This document shows, piece by piece, positions 8,316 to 17,032 of a DNA stretch of 64,000 nt. The notes under the pieces are model-generated. The model was not told the DNA's origin, searched no databases, and saw only the letters and a program-made list of their open reading frames with translations. Position 1 is the first letter of the stretch, and each line of letters begins with the position of its first letter. The translations under genes and the position numbers were made by a program. This DNA is from Chloroflexota bacterium (GTDB taxonomy: Bacteria; Chloroflexota; Anaerolineae; J102): positions 4,832-68,831 of the forward strand of contig JAADII010000133.1 of NCBI GenBank assembly GCA_013151415.1. The letters are read 5' to 3'.

Positions 8316-9608
8316 ATGCTCATGACATCTTTTGCCAAGCCAGATGGTGAGAGCGCCGCGAGCGCGACTACGCCCACGGTTTCTTACGATCATGTCGGTC
8401 GCCAGGCGTGGATCATGCTTTGGAGCGCTTTTTTCGCCTTTCTGGTGGTGATCATCGGCGCGCCTTTGTTGGCCCGGTGGTATATTCAGCATGCGACCAC
8501 GCCCAAGACCACAGTGGTCGAGACCATTCGGGGCGCGATATTGGTGTTTCACGCCAACAAGGAGGAGACGTCGGCCGTGGTGGATAGGTTGGAATTGCGC
8601 GAGGGCGATATTGTGCGCACCGATGAAAATGCGCGCGCCAATATCACTGTGGCCGATGGCGAGGAAAGCGCGCAACCGTTGGTTTCGTTGCAGTTGCGCA
8701 GCAACAGCGAAGTCATCTTTCAAAAGGCTCGCGAGCCCCGTTTTCAGCGCAGCACATTGCCGCAGGAAGTGACGTTTCATCTCACATTGGGGCAGGCTCG
8801 CATCACCAGTAGCGCCCAATCCTCGCGACCCCTGGAGCTATTGGTGGAAACTCCTCATGGGCGCATTCGCATGCAAGCCGGCGACGATGCCGCCATCAAT
8901 GTGAGCAACGAAACCACCGAGGTCAGCGCGCGCGGAGGGCGTATCGAGGTGGAGGCGCAGAATCAAATGGTGGTGCTGGAGGAAGGTCAGCGCACCGCCA
9001 TTGTCCTCGGCGAACCGCCCGCTCCGCCCCAGGCGGGACCGATCAATCTGGTCAAGAACGGCGATTTTAGCGAGCCATTGGAATCGGCATGGCAGATCGA
9101 AGCCATTGTGGATGCCGGAGACCCCAGCACGGTGGAGAAAGGAACGGTGAGCATCGTGGAAAGCGGCAACCGTCGCGCGGCCTATTTTGTGCGCGACGGC
9201 GAGCAGGGCATCCACACCGAAACCGCGATCGTGCAGGAAATCAACGCGGATGTGCTCGATTTCGATAGTTTGAAATTGCGCATGGATGTGCTGATCCTGA
9301 GCCAAAGTTTGCCGGGCGGCGGGCAGCAGTCGTCAGAGTTTCCCCTTATGGCCCGCATCGACTTCATTGATGTGAACGGCAATCCTCAATTTTGGACGTG
9401 GGGATTTTATTCTGAAGATCCAGTGGCGAATTGGCCTATTCGCAATGGGGAAAAGATACCCAAGTTTGTCTGGTACGATTATGAATCGCCCGATTTTCTC
9501 AATAGCCCCACCTTTCCCCGACCGGCTAAAGTCGTGCGCATTCGCATTTATGCCAGCGGTCACAATTATCGTAGCCAGGCCTCTGGCATAGGGTTGATTG
9601 CGCGATAA
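8316..9608 (+). CDS. Membrane-anchored FecR-domain protein
   Basis: Protein of 430 residues. A membrane segment at about residues 32-52 (MLWSAFFAFLVVIIGAPLLA) is followed by a FecR-like beta region: ELREGDIVRTDENARANITV, then VSLQLRSNSEVIF and ARGGRIEVEAQNQMVVLEEGQRTAIV. The C-terminal 170 residues (starting near NLVKNGDFSEPLESAW) resemble a carbohydrate-binding-like beta-sandwich. FecR domains often sense a signal outside the cell and control a sigma factor, but no sigma factor gene is adjacent, so here it may be only a structural domain. The start may instead be six bases downstream (second Met). A strong terminator follows the stop codon. Confidence 0.75.
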   Translation: MLMTSFAKPDGESAASATTPTVSYDHVGRQAWIMLWSAFFAFLVVIIGAPLLARWYIQHATTPKTTVVETIRGAILVFHANKEETSAVVDRLELREGDIVRTDENARANITVADGEESAQPLVSLQLRSNSEVIFQKAREPRFQRSTLPQEVTFHLTLGQARITSSAQSSRPLELLVETPHGRIRMQAGDDAAINVSNETTEVSARGGRIEVEAQNQMVVLEEGQRTAIVLGEPPAPPQAGPINLVKNGDFSEPLESAWQIEAIVDAGDPSTVEKGTVSIVESGNRRAAYFVRDGEQGIHTETAIVQEINADVLDFDSLKLRMDVLILSQSLPGGGQQSSEFPLMARIDFIDVNGNPQFWTWGFYSEDPVANWPIRNGEKIPKFVWYDYESPDFLNSPTFPRPAKVVRIRIYASGHNYRSQASGIGLIAR

Positions 9609-9610
9609 GC

Positions 9611-9647
9611 AAAGGCGACGGGTCTTGCAAACCCGTCGCCTTTTTGT
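9611..9647 (+). terminator. Rho-independent terminator
   Basis: A 13-base perfect inverted repeat (AAAGGCGACGGGT and its complement, loop of 7) runs into TTTTTGTT on the plus strand. It sits between the convergent FecR-domain gene and the acyl-CoA synthetase gene. It mainly serves the plus-strand gene; the minus-strand side has only a short T run. Confidence 0.9.
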
Positions 9648-9672
9648 TAAAGCGGGTTTTGGCTAACGGCGA

Positions 9673-11349
9673 TCAGCCTTCATCGCGCAATTCGCGACGC
9701 AACACTTTGCCCACAGCGCTCTTGGGCAATTCGGAGCGGAACTCAATGTGCTTGGGAACTTTATACGCAGCCAGTTTCTCCTTGCAATAGGCGCGAAGCT
9801 CCTCCGCGGTGAGTTGGGCGCCCTCTTCCAACACAACCCACGCCTTCACCGCCTCGGTGGTGCGCGGATCGGGCACACCGGCCACGCCAACCTCGCGCAC
9901 GGCTGGATGACTGGCGATCACTTCTTCGACCTCGCGCGGCCAAACCTGGAAGCCGCTCGGTTTGATCACGTCTTTCTTGCGATCCACAATGAAGAGATAG
10001 CCTTCTTCATCGAGATAGCCCAAGTCGCCTGTGTAAAGCCAGCCGTCCTTGATGGTCTCCGCGGTGGCTTCAGGTCGTTTCCAGTAGCCCAGCATCAATT
10101 GATCCGCCTTGATTAGAATTTCACCCACTTCGCCCAAAGGAAGGTTCTGCTCACCCGTTTCCACATCGACGATGCGCACATCGACATCGGGCAATGGCAT
10201 GCCCACCGAACCGACCTTATACTTGCCCATAATGGGCGTAATCACCGCGGCCATCATGGATTCGGTCAGCGCATAGCCCTCGACAATACGACAACCGGCC
10301 ACGGCCTCGAAACGCTCTTTTGTGTCCTGTAGCAAGGCCGATGCGCCTGAAATGCAAAGCTTGATGGAGGTCAGATCGGCTTTCCCCGATTTAACCTTAG
10401 GATGGAGCAGCAGTGCATTGAAAAATGTGGGCACGCCAGGGACAAAGGTGGCCTTTGTTTTTTCGATGCTGGCCACGACGTCGTCAATATCGCGGGGATT
10501 GGGCACCAGCGCCATCATGCCGCGGCTGGTCAAGGCCGCCATTTGCACGCCTACGGCCGCGAACACATGGAAGAGAGGCAGGCTTGTCAGGAAGACCTCG
10601 TTCCAATCCTCCAACGTATTTTTGAACCATTCATGGATCTGCCAACCCGACATCATAATGCCCATGTGCGAGCCGAGTGCGGCTTTGGAGGGGCCAGTGG
10701 TGCCGCCCGTGAAAAGAATTAGGGCTGGATCTTGTGGCTCCACCTTCACGTCGGGTCGCGACGCGCCCTGGTTTTGCGCCAAAATATCTGCAAACCATAC
10801 ATCCCCTGCTTGCAGTTCGATGCGATGCCCCTCTTTTTTCTCTTTGAGCAAGGTGAATAGAAAACGAAGGATCGAGGGAAGGTAGTCCTTGATGGGAGCG
10901 GCGATAATGCGTTTGACCGGCGTCTTGTCTTGAATGCCCTTCACTTTGTCGTAAAATAGGGTGAGCACAATTGCGGTTTCGGCTTCGCATTCGTTGAGCA
11001 TGTGCTCCAACTCGGGCCCAGTGTAAAGGGGGTTGATGGAAGCCACAATGCCGCCCGCTTTCCAAATGCCCAACTCGGCAATGACATAATGCGGCGTGTT
11101 TGGCATGAGTATGGCCACCCGATCGCCCTTTTTCACTCCCATCTTCACCAGGCCCGCCGCGAAAGCGTCGCTAAGGCGGTCGATTTCCCCGTAAGTAAGG
11201 GTGACGCCCTTAAACCATACCATAGGGCTCTCGGGTCGCGTCTGCGCCGATTCGTGCACCAGGTCAACGACTGTTTGTTGTGGATAGGGCTTGAGGCTGT
11301 GGCGCACCCCTTCGTCGTAATGTTCGAGCCAGGGTCTTGGATAACTCAT
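9673..11349 (-). CDS. Long-chain fatty-acid--CoA ligase (AMP-forming)
   Basis: Protein of 558 residues in the ANL superfamily. It has the AMP-binding P-loop-like motif LFTGGTTGPSKAAL, the adenylate motif GYALTESMM, and the C-terminal DRKKDVIKPSGFQVWPREVE hinge with the catalytic lysine near the end in PKSAVGKVLRR. It activates a fatty acid to its CoA thioester. The start is set at MSYPRP because GGAG lies about 8 bases upstream (GGAGAAACCATC before the ATG); the ORF track extends 23 residues further without support. No beta-oxidation gene is adjacent. The chain-length preference is not visible. Confidence 0.92.
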   Translation of the reverse strand: MSYPRPWLEHYDEGVRHSLKPYPQQTVVDLVHESAQTRPESPMVWFKGVTLTYGEIDRLSDAFAAGLVKMGVKKGDRVAILMPNTPHYVIAELGIWKAGGIVASINPLYTGPELEHMLNECEAETAIVLTLFYDKVKGIQDKTPVKRIIAAPIKDYLPSILRFLFTLLKEKKEGHRIELQAGDVWFADILAQNQGASRPDVKVEPQDPALILFTGGTTGPSKAALGSHMGIMMSGWQIHEWFKNTLEDWNEVFLTSLPLFHVFAAVGVQMAALTSRGMMALVPNPRDIDDVVASIEKTKATFVPGVPTFFNALLLHPKVKSGKADLTSIKLCISGASALLQDTKERFEAVAGCRIVEGYALTESMMAAVITPIMGKYKVGSVGMPLPDVDVRIVDVETGEQNLPLGEVGEILIKADQLMLGYWKRPEATAETIKDGWLYTGDLGYLDEEGYLFIVDRKKDVIKPSGFQVWPREVEEVIASHPAVREVGVAGVPDPRTTEAVKAWVVLEEGAQLTAEELRAYCKEKLAAYKVPKHIEFRSELPKSAVGKVLRRELRDEG

Positions 11350-11666
11350 GATGGTTTCTCCTTCGTTAGGGTGAATGCTGTGGGATTTTGGCCGCGTTTC
11401 CTTCAATGGATGTTGCATATGGCATGATTCACTGGATGACAGCCTGTGTTGTTGAGCGGACCCGCCGTTTCGACGACCATGTTTCCATCTTCAAGTCCTA
11501 TGCCATAAATCAGTATCTTCCCACTATTGTAACAAAATACGCGGAATGTGTCCATGCATCCATTTCTTTCCTTGCCGCGGTGCGTGGGTCTTGTTATACT
11601 TCGGTGCAATACCCGTTTAGGCCCGTCGGCTTCGCCCCCCGTCCTCTTTTTCTCCTGCTTTCAACG

Positions 11667-12329
11667 ATGCCCACAATTCCCGTCATTCAAAACATCCTCA
11701 GCGCCAATGATCAGGTCGCCTTGGAAAATCGAGAACGCTTTTTCGAGAAGGGCGTTTTCGCCCTCAACCTCATGGCCTCGCCTGGCGCGGGCAAGACCAG
11801 CGTGATCCTGGCCACTAGTGAACGTCTCTCTCCCTCGCTTCGCGCCGGGGTCATTGAAGGCGATCTGGCCTCGAACATTGACGCCGATAAGATCGCCGCG
11901 CGCGGCATCCCCGTGGTCCAGATCAATACGGGCGGCGGTTGCCACCTCGACGCGCCCATGATCAGAGCCGCTTTGCCCAATTTGCCTCTCGACGACATCG
12001 ATCTGCTCTTCATCGAAAACGTGGGCAATTTGGTGTGCCCCGCCAATTTTCAGCTTGGTTCACATCTCAATGTGGTGGTGGCCAGCGTTTCCGAGGGACA
12101 CGACAAGCCCTATAAATATCCCGGCATGTTCACCGCGGCCGATGTGGTGTTGCTAAACAAGGCCGATCTTATCGATGTGTTCGAGTTCGACGTGGATTAT
12201 TTCCGCCGCGGCCTGCTCATGGTCAACGAATCCGCGCCCCTCTTCATTCTCTCCTGCAAAACCGGCGAGGGCGTGGACGAGTGGGTTGAATGGCTACATC
12301 AAACATGGCATAATAGGGAGCGCGACTGA
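11667..12329 (+). CDS. hypB: Hydrogenase nickel-incorporation GTPase HypB
   Basis: Protein of 220 residues starting MPTIPVIQ. It has the P-loop SPGAGKTSVI, the IEGDLAS switch region, the conserved FIENVGNLVCPANF with the metal-binding cysteine, and LNKADL for guanine recognition. HypB delivers nickel to the large subunit of NiFe hydrogenase together with HypA. It lacks both the N-terminal CxxCGC motif and a histidine-rich stretch. The ORF track start at 11388 is rejected; the first 93 residues do not match the family. It opens a run hypB, hypC, hypD, hypE, broken by a toxin-antitoxin pair. No hypA, hypF or hydrogenase structural gene lies in the window. Confidence 0.93.
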   Translation: MPTIPVIQNILSANDQVALENRERFFEKGVFALNLMASPGAGKTSVILATSERLSPSLRAGVIEGDLASNIDADKIAARGIPVVQINTGGGCHLDAPMIRAALPNLPLDDIDLLFIENVGNLVCPANFQLGSHLNVVVASVSEGHDKPYKYPGMFTAADVVLLNKADLIDVFEFDVDYFRRGLLMVNESAPLFILSCKTGEGVDEWVEWLHQTWHNRERD

Positions 12330-12354
12330 GGCATCTCAGGGCTTGGAGGTTTTT

Positions 12355-12567
12355 ATGCTGACCAAAAAATCTGTCATCGAGCATGAACAATTCATTGTTA
12401 ATGAACACGGTGAACGCATCGCCGCAATTTTGCCCATCGACATTTATGAACGTTTACTTGAGGATATTCATGATTTGAAAGTGATCGCAGAACGAAAAGA
12501 GGAGCCGACAATTAGCTTAGAGGCTGTACGCAAACGTTTGCTGGAAGATGGCTTCTTATCGGATTGA
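12355..12567 (+). CDS. Small antitoxin of RelB/Phd type
   Basis: Protein of 70 residues starting MLTKKSVIEHEQF. The sequence EQFIVNEHGERIAAILPIDIYERLLEDIHDL is of the kind found in Phd/RelB antitoxins, which bind DNA with the N-terminal half and neutralise the toxin with the C-terminal helix (LEAVRKRLLEDGFLSD). GGAGG lies 6-7 bases before the ATG at 12355. The gene overlaps the next, toxin-like gene by 20 bases, a normal antitoxin-toxin arrangement. It begins 25 bases after hypB, inside the hyp run. The ORF track version starting at 12175 is an overextended frame across hypB. Confidence 0.8.
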   Translation: MLTKKSVIEHEQFIVNEHGERIAAILPIDIYERLLEDIHDLKVIAERKEEPTISLEAVRKRLLEDGFLSD

Positions 12568-12808
12568 ATTCAAACGTTCTGCTGAAAAAGATTTGCGAAA
12601 GGCGCCCAAGAACGTTATCAAGCGTGTGTTTCGGCAAATCGATGCGTTGGCTGAGGAGCCGTTGCCGCGTCAGGCGGTAAAGCTGACAGGTCAAGAGCGT
12701 TTGTTTCGGATACGAGTGGGCGATTATCGCATCATATACGAAATACTACCCAAAGAATCCGTTGTCGTTATTCACTACATTCGCCATCGTCGCGAAGCAT
12801 ATCGATAA
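12548..12808 (+). CDS. RelE/ParE-family toxin
   Basis: Protein of 86 residues with the RelE/ParE fold pattern: YRIEFKRSAEKDLRKAPKNV at the N-terminus, then AVKLTGQERLFRIRVGDYRIIYEI and the C-terminal VVVIHYIRHRREAYR. In the RelE branch these basic residues support mRNA cleavage on the ribosome; in ParE the target is gyrase. The sequence RIRVGDYRIIYEI with terminal HRREAYR fits the RelE branch better. It lies directly upstream of hypC with 37 bases between, so the toxin-antitoxin pair is embedded in the hydrogenase-maturation operon and likely read through with it. Confidence 0.88.
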   Translation: MASYRIEFKRSAEKDLRKAPKNVIKRVFRQIDALAEEPLPRQAVKLTGQERLFRIRVGDYRIIYEILPKESVVVIHYIRHRREAYR

Positions 12809-12845
12809 CTGTTTCTTCCAAAGCGCAGTTTACGGACATCCAATC

Positions 12846-13103
12846 ATGTGCCTAGGCGTTCCCGGAAAAGTCATCGAAATTCAAGAAAATCCCCTTGGCA
12901 TGACCATGGGCAAAGTCAGTTTTGCCGGCATTGTCAAGGAGGTGTGTTTGGCCTATGTGCCCGATGTGCAGGTGGGCGATTATGTCATTGTGCATGTGGG
13001 ATTCGCCATCAGCAAGGTGGACGAGCAAGAGGCCATGGAAGTGTTCAAATACTTGCAAGAGATGGACGAACTCGGGGAATTGGACATCCCGCAACCCGAT
13101 TGA
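12846..13103 (+). CDS. hypC: Hydrogenase maturation chaperone HypC
   Basis: Protein of 85 residues starting MCLGVPGKV, the diagnostic HypC/HybG N-terminus with the essential Cys2. HypC binds HypD and carries the Fe(CN)2CO centre to the hydrogenase large subunit. The ORF track start at 12762 is too early; the family always begins MCLG. It lies 79 bases before hypD, and the intervening stretch shows nothing else. Confidence 0.95.
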   Translation: MCLGVPGKVIEIQENPLGMTMGKVSFAGIVKEVCLAYVPDVQVGDYVIVHVGFAISKVDEQEAMEVFKYLQEMDELGELDIPQPD

Positions 13104-13182
13104 GCGGACAAAAGCCGATTTCCGCGAGTTTTCCGCAAAAAATTACGCAACACGCACTACGCAACGCGCACCACCTATTATT

Positions 13183-14274
13183 ATGAAATTCGTCGATGAG
13201 TATCGAAACGAAACCGAAGCGCAGAAATTCGTCCAGGCCATTCACCAGGTGACCACGCAGCCCTGGACGTTGATGGAAATCTGCGGCGGCCAGACGCACA
13301 CCATCATCAAATTCGGCATCGACCGCCTGTTGCCCGAGGAGATCACGCTGGTTCATGGGCCGGGTTGTCCGGTGTGCGTCACGCCGTTGGAGCTTATTGA
13401 CAAAGCCATCGCCATCGCTCGGCGGCCTGAGGTCATTTTCACCACTTTTGGCGACATGATGCGCGTGCCCGGCTCGGAGGCCGATCTGCTCAGCGTCAAA
13501 GCCCAAGGCGGCGATGTGCGCATGCTTTATTCGCCCCTGGACGCGGTGAAGCTGGCCCAGCAGAACCCGGATCGTCAGGTCGTGTTCTTCGCGGTGGGGT
13601 TCGAGACCACCGCGCCGGCCAATGCCATGGCTGTGTGGCAGGCGAAGCAATTGGGGTTGGATAATTTTTCCATTCTTTGCTCGCATGTGTTGGTTCCGCC
13701 GGCCATGGAGGCCATTCTCAGTTCGCCACACAATTTGGTGCAGGGGTTTTTGGCCGCGGGTCATGTGTGCGCGGTAATGGGCTATTGGGAATATGAACCC
13801 ATTGCCGAAAAATATCGCACGCCCATCGCGCCCACCGGGTTCGAGCCTCTGGATTTGTTGCAAGGGATTTACATTGTTGTGAAGATGTTGGAAGAAGGGC
13901 GTTGGGGCGTGGAAAATCAGTATGTGCGGGCGGTGACGCGCGAGGGTAATGTCTCTGCGCAAAAATTGGTGAAGCAGGTCTTTCAGGTGTGTGATCGTCC
14001 CTGGCGCGGCATTGGCGTGATTCCTAAAAGCGGGCTTTGTTTAAAGCCTGAGTTCGCCGATTTCGACGCGGCCGAACGTTTCGAGGTCACCGGCATCGTC
14101 ACCCAGGAATCGTCGGTTTGCATCGCCGGCGAGATCATGCAGGGCCTGAAGAAGCCTCACCAGTGCCCCGCATTTGGCGCGGAATGCACGCCCGAACATC
14201 CTCTCGGCGCGCCTATGGTGTCCACCGAAGGCGCTTGCGCGGCCTATTATCAATATGGTCGAGTGGTGACCTGA
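13183..14274 (+). CDS. hypD: Hydrogenase maturation iron-sulfur protein HypD
   Basis: Protein of 363 residues starting MKFVDEYRN. The family cysteines are visible in [15 protein letters not shown] and [13 protein letters not shown], in the middle VGFETTAPA, and in the C-terminal iron-sulfur region ([27 protein letters not shown]). HypD is the scaffold on which the iron receives cyanide from HypE and CO before transfer by HypC. The ORF track start at 12922 runs through hypC in another frame and is rejected. Its stop overlaps hypE by one base pair set (TGATG/ATGA region), so translation is coupled. Confidence 0.95.
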   Translation: MKFVDEYRNETEAQKFVQAIHQVTTQPWTLMEICGGQTHTIIKFGIDRLLPEEITLVHGPGCPVCVTPLELIDKAIAIARRPEVIFTTFGDMMRVPGSEADLLSVKAQGGDVRMLYSPLDAVKLAQQNPDRQVVFFAVGFETTAPANAMAVWQAKQLGLDNFSILCSHVLVPPAMEAILSSPHNLVQGFLAAGHVCAVMGYWEYEPIAEKYRTPIAPTGFEPLDLLQGIYIVVKMLEEGRWGVENQYVRAVTREGNVSAQKLVKQVFQVCDRPWRGIGVIPKSGLCLKPEFADFDAAERFEVTGIVTQESSVCIAGEIMQGLKKPHQCPAFGAECTPEHPLGAPMVSTEGACAAYYQYGRVVT

Positions 14275-15338
14275 TGACTGCCCCCCGCGATCTTCTAACT
14301 TCCCTCCAGTGTCCCATCCCTATCCGCGATTATCCCACCGTGCTGCTGGCGCACGGCGGGGGCGGCAGCCTGACGCAGATGCTCATCGAGCGCATGTTTG
14401 TGCAGGCGTTCGACAATCCCACGCTGGAAATGCTGCACGACGCCGCGGTGATGGATGTCAATGGCGCGCGGCTGGCTTTTTCCACCGATTCGTTTGTCAT
14501 CAGCCCCCTTTTCTTCCCCGGCGGCGACATCGGCTCGCTGGCCGTGCATGGCACGGTGAACGATTTGGCCATGGCTGGCGCGCGACCGCTGGGCCTTTCC
14601 TCGGCCCTGATCCTGGAAGAAGGCTTGCCCATGGAAGATCTGTGGCGGATCGTGCAATCCATGCAGGCCGCGGCCGCGGAGGTTGGGGTTCCCATCATCA
14701 CCGGCGACACGAAAGTGGTGGATAAGGGCAAGGGCGACGGCGCGTTCATCAACACCACGGGCATCGGCCTTATCCCGGACGGGATTCGCATCTCGCCCAC
14801 CCGCGCCCAACCCGGCGATGTGGCGCTCATCAACGGCCCCATCGCGGATCACGGCATCGCCATCATGTCGGTGCGCGAGGGGCTTGAATTCGAGACCACC
14901 ATCGAGAGCGATTCGGCCCCGTTGCACGATCTGGTGGCCGCCTTGCTCGGAGCCGTGGGGGATGGCGTGCATGTGCTGCGCGACCCCACCCGCGGGGGCG
15001 TGGCCAGCGCGCTGAATGAGATCGCCCAAAAGGCGCGCGTGGGGATTCGTTTGGACGAGAAGGCCATCCCCATTCGCGAGCAGGTGCGCGCGGCTTGCGA
15101 AATTCTGGGTTTCGACCCGCTCTACGTGGCCAACGAGGGCAAGTGCATCGCTATCGTCGCCGCGTCCGCGGCGGAAACCGCACTGGAGGTCATGCGCGGC
15201 CATCCTTTGGGCCGCGACGCGGCCATTATCGGTCGGGTGGTGGAGGAGCATCCCGGCCGGGTGTTCCTGCGCAGTCGCATCGGCGGCTTGAGGGTGGTGG
15301 ATATGCTGAGCGGAGAGCAATTGCCGCGAATTTGTTGA
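14274..15338 (+). CDS. hypE: Carbamoyl-dehydratase HypE
   Basis: Protein of 354 residues of the PurM/HypE family. It begins MTAPRDLL, has the ATP-binding LAHGGGGSLTQMLI, the conserved HGTVNDLAMAGARP, the TGDTKVVDKGKGDG motif and DPTRGGVASALNEIA. It ends in PRIC, the C-terminal cysteine that HypF carbamoylates and that is dehydrated to thiocyanate for HypD. All functional features are intact. The start overlaps the hypD stop. The serine dehydratase beta gene follows 18 bases after the stop, which suggests a shared transcript although the functions are unrelated. Confidence 0.95.
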   Translation: MTAPRDLLTSLQCPIPIRDYPTVLLAHGGGGSLTQMLIERMFVQAFDNPTLEMLHDAAVMDVNGARLAFSTDSFVISPLFFPGGDIGSLAVHGTVNDLAMAGARPLGLSSALILEEGLPMEDLWRIVQSMQAAAAEVGVPIITGDTKVVDKGKGDGAFINTTGIGLIPDGIRISPTRAQPGDVALINGPIADHGIAIMSVREGLEFETTIESDSAPLHDLVAALLGAVGDGVHVLRDPTRGGVASALNEIAQKARVGIRLDEKAIPIREQVRAACEILGFDPLYVANEGKCIAIVAASAAETALEVMRGHPLGRDAAIIGRVVEEHPGRVFLRSRIGGLRVVDMLSGEQLPRIC

Positions 15339-15356
15339 GACAAGGGGGTGGGTTTC

Positions 15357-16040
15357 ATGCCTCATCGACGTTCGATCTCCGCTTTCGACATCATTGGTCC
15401 TATCATGGTGGGGCCCTCTAGCTCGCATACGGCTGGCGCGGTGCGACTAGGGCAGGTGGGCCGCGCGGTGCTGGGCGTGCAACCCAAAGAGGCGCTCATC
15501 GGTTTGCATGGCTCGTTCGCGGAAACAGGTCGCGGACACGGCACCGATCGCGCCTTGGTGGCCGGTTTATTGGGCATGGACACGCACGATCCGCGCATTC
15601 GCGATAGCTTGGATATCGCCAGAGAAAAGGGGATGCGGGTGGCGTTTGAGAAAGTGGATTTGGGCGAGGACGCACATCCCAATTCGGCGCGACTCCATCT
15701 CAAGGCCTGGGGGCGCGAGGTGGTGATAGAGGGCGCGTCCGTAGGCGGGGGTGTGGTGGAAATCACCCAGATTCAGGGCTTTCCTGTGAGATTTAGCGGA
15801 AAATACGACACCCTAATCGTGGTGGCTGAAGACCGCCCCGGCACCATCAATATCGTCACCGGTCTCATGTTGGACCATCGAGTCAATGTGGCTTTTTTGC
15901 GCGTGGGGCGTAAACAACGCGGAGGCGACGCCATCATGGTCTATGAGACCGATGATCACATTCCCGAAGAGCTGGTGGAGGCGTTGGAAGATTTCCACTG
16001 GGTGCGTTGGGTGCGGCATGTGCCCCCGATCATGGGCTAA
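15357..16040 (+). CDS. sdaAB: L-serine dehydratase, iron-sulfur-dependent, beta subunit
   Basis: Protein of 227 residues. It starts MPHRRSISAFDIIGPIMVGPSSSHTAGAVRLG, the standard N-terminus of the SdaB-type domain with the SSSHTAG signature; only part is needed to identify it. The C-terminal 70 residues form an ACT domain (LIVVAEDRPGTINIVTGLML). With the alpha subunit it forms the oxygen-sensitive 4Fe-4S enzyme that turns serine into pyruvate and ammonia. AAGGGGG lies about 8 bases before this ATG, so the GTG at 15348 in the ORF track is less likely. It follows hypE closely and precedes the alpha-subunit gene by 51 bases. Confidence 0.95.
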   Translation: MPHRRSISAFDIIGPIMVGPSSSHTAGAVRLGQVGRAVLGVQPKEALIGLHGSFAETGRGHGTDRALVAGLLGMDTHDPRIRDSLDIAREKGMRVAFEKVDLGEDAHPNSARLHLKAWGREVVIEGASVGGGVVEITQIQGFPVRFSGKYDTLIVVAEDRPGTINIVTGLMLDHRVNVAFLRVGRKQRGGDAIMVYETDDHIPEELVEALEDFHWVRWVRHVPPIMG

Positions 16041-16091
16041 GTGCAACCATCAACTCTCAACGATCAATCGTGAACTCCGAACTGTGAACTT

Positions 16092-16982
16092 ATGATCGAA
16101 TCCATTGCCGAGATGGTGGATCTGGCCGAGAACCAGGGCCTGCCATTACACGAAATCGCACTTCGGGCCGAGATGCAACATAGCGGCCGCAAACGGGAAG
16201 AACTGCGCGAGCGGATGCGTGAACGGCTGGAAACCATGCGCGAAAGTGTGGAGCATGGATTGGCCGAGCCGGTTATGTCGCTTAGCGGCCTGAGCGGCGG
16301 CAACGCACATCGACTGTGGAACTGGTTGTCTGAACCGGGGTGCGAGCCGATCACCGGTCCTATTTTGAGCCGAGCGGTTGCGCGGGCCATGGCGGTGAAT
16401 GAGGTGAACGCGGGCATGGGCTGCATCGTGGCCACCCCCACGGCCGGTTCGGCCGGCATCTTGCCCGGCGTGTTGCTCACGCTGCAAGAGATGCGCGGGT
16501 TTTCGGATGAGCAATTGGTGGATGCGCTGTTTACGGCTGCCGGGATTGGCGGGGTGATCTTTCGTCGGGCGAGCGTTTCGGGCGCGGCTGGCGGGTGTCA
16601 GGCTGAAACGGGGAGCGCGGCCGCAATGGCCGCGGGCGCAGCCGTGGAATTGTTGGGCGGGGCCCCGCGTCAATCAGCCCATGCCGTGGCCATGACGTTG
16701 AAAAACATGTTGGGCCTGGTTTGTGATCCTGTGGCCGGCTTGGTGGAGATCCCTTGTGTAAAACGCAATGCGGCCGGCGCGGCGCAATGTTTCATAGCCG
16801 TCGATCTGGCGTTGGCCGGGGTCGAAAGTGTAATCCCGGCTGATGAAGTCATTGATGCCATGGGCGCGATTGGTCGTCGAATGGATGAACGCTTTAAGGA
16901 AACCGCGCGCGGCGGTTTGGCCGCCACACCCACGGGAAGACGTTTGGCCAGGCTGATATGGGAAGAGAAAAGAGAGGATTAA
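16092..16982 (+). CDS. sdaAA: L-serine dehydratase, iron-sulfur-dependent, alpha subunit
   Basis: Protein of 296 residues, normal for the alpha subunit. The conserved cysteines that hold the 4Fe-4S cluster appear in NAGMGCIVATPTAGSAGILPG, GAAGGCQAETGSA and CDPVAGLVEIPCVKRN. It is the catalytic partner of the beta subunit just upstream. Requirement for an oxygen-labile cluster fits an anaerobic or microaerobic life style, as do the hyp genes upstream. It is the last gene of the plus-strand run that starts with hypB, and it converges on the STAND-module genes. Confidence 0.95.
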   Translation: MIESIAEMVDLAENQGLPLHEIALRAEMQHSGRKREELRERMRERLETMRESVEHGLAEPVMSLSGLSGGNAHRLWNWLSEPGCEPITGPILSRAVARAMAVNEVNAGMGCIVATPTAGSAGILPGVLLTLQEMRGFSDEQLVDALFTAAGIGGVIFRRASVSGAAGGCQAETGSAAAMAAGAAVELLGGAPRQSAHAVAMTLKNMLGLVCDPVAGLVEIPCVKRNAAGAAQCFIAVDLALAGVESVIPADEVIDAMGAIGRRMDERFKETARGGLAATPTGRRLARLIWEEKRED

Positions 16983-17032
16983 CCGCCCCTCCGGTTATGA
17001 CGCTGCGTTCATCTTGAGGATTATGCGTCGGT

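Noticed and set aside
16983-17032. Possible terminator between sdaAA and the TPR gene
   Set aside because: Only a five-pair stem (AACCG/CGGTT) without a T run was found.
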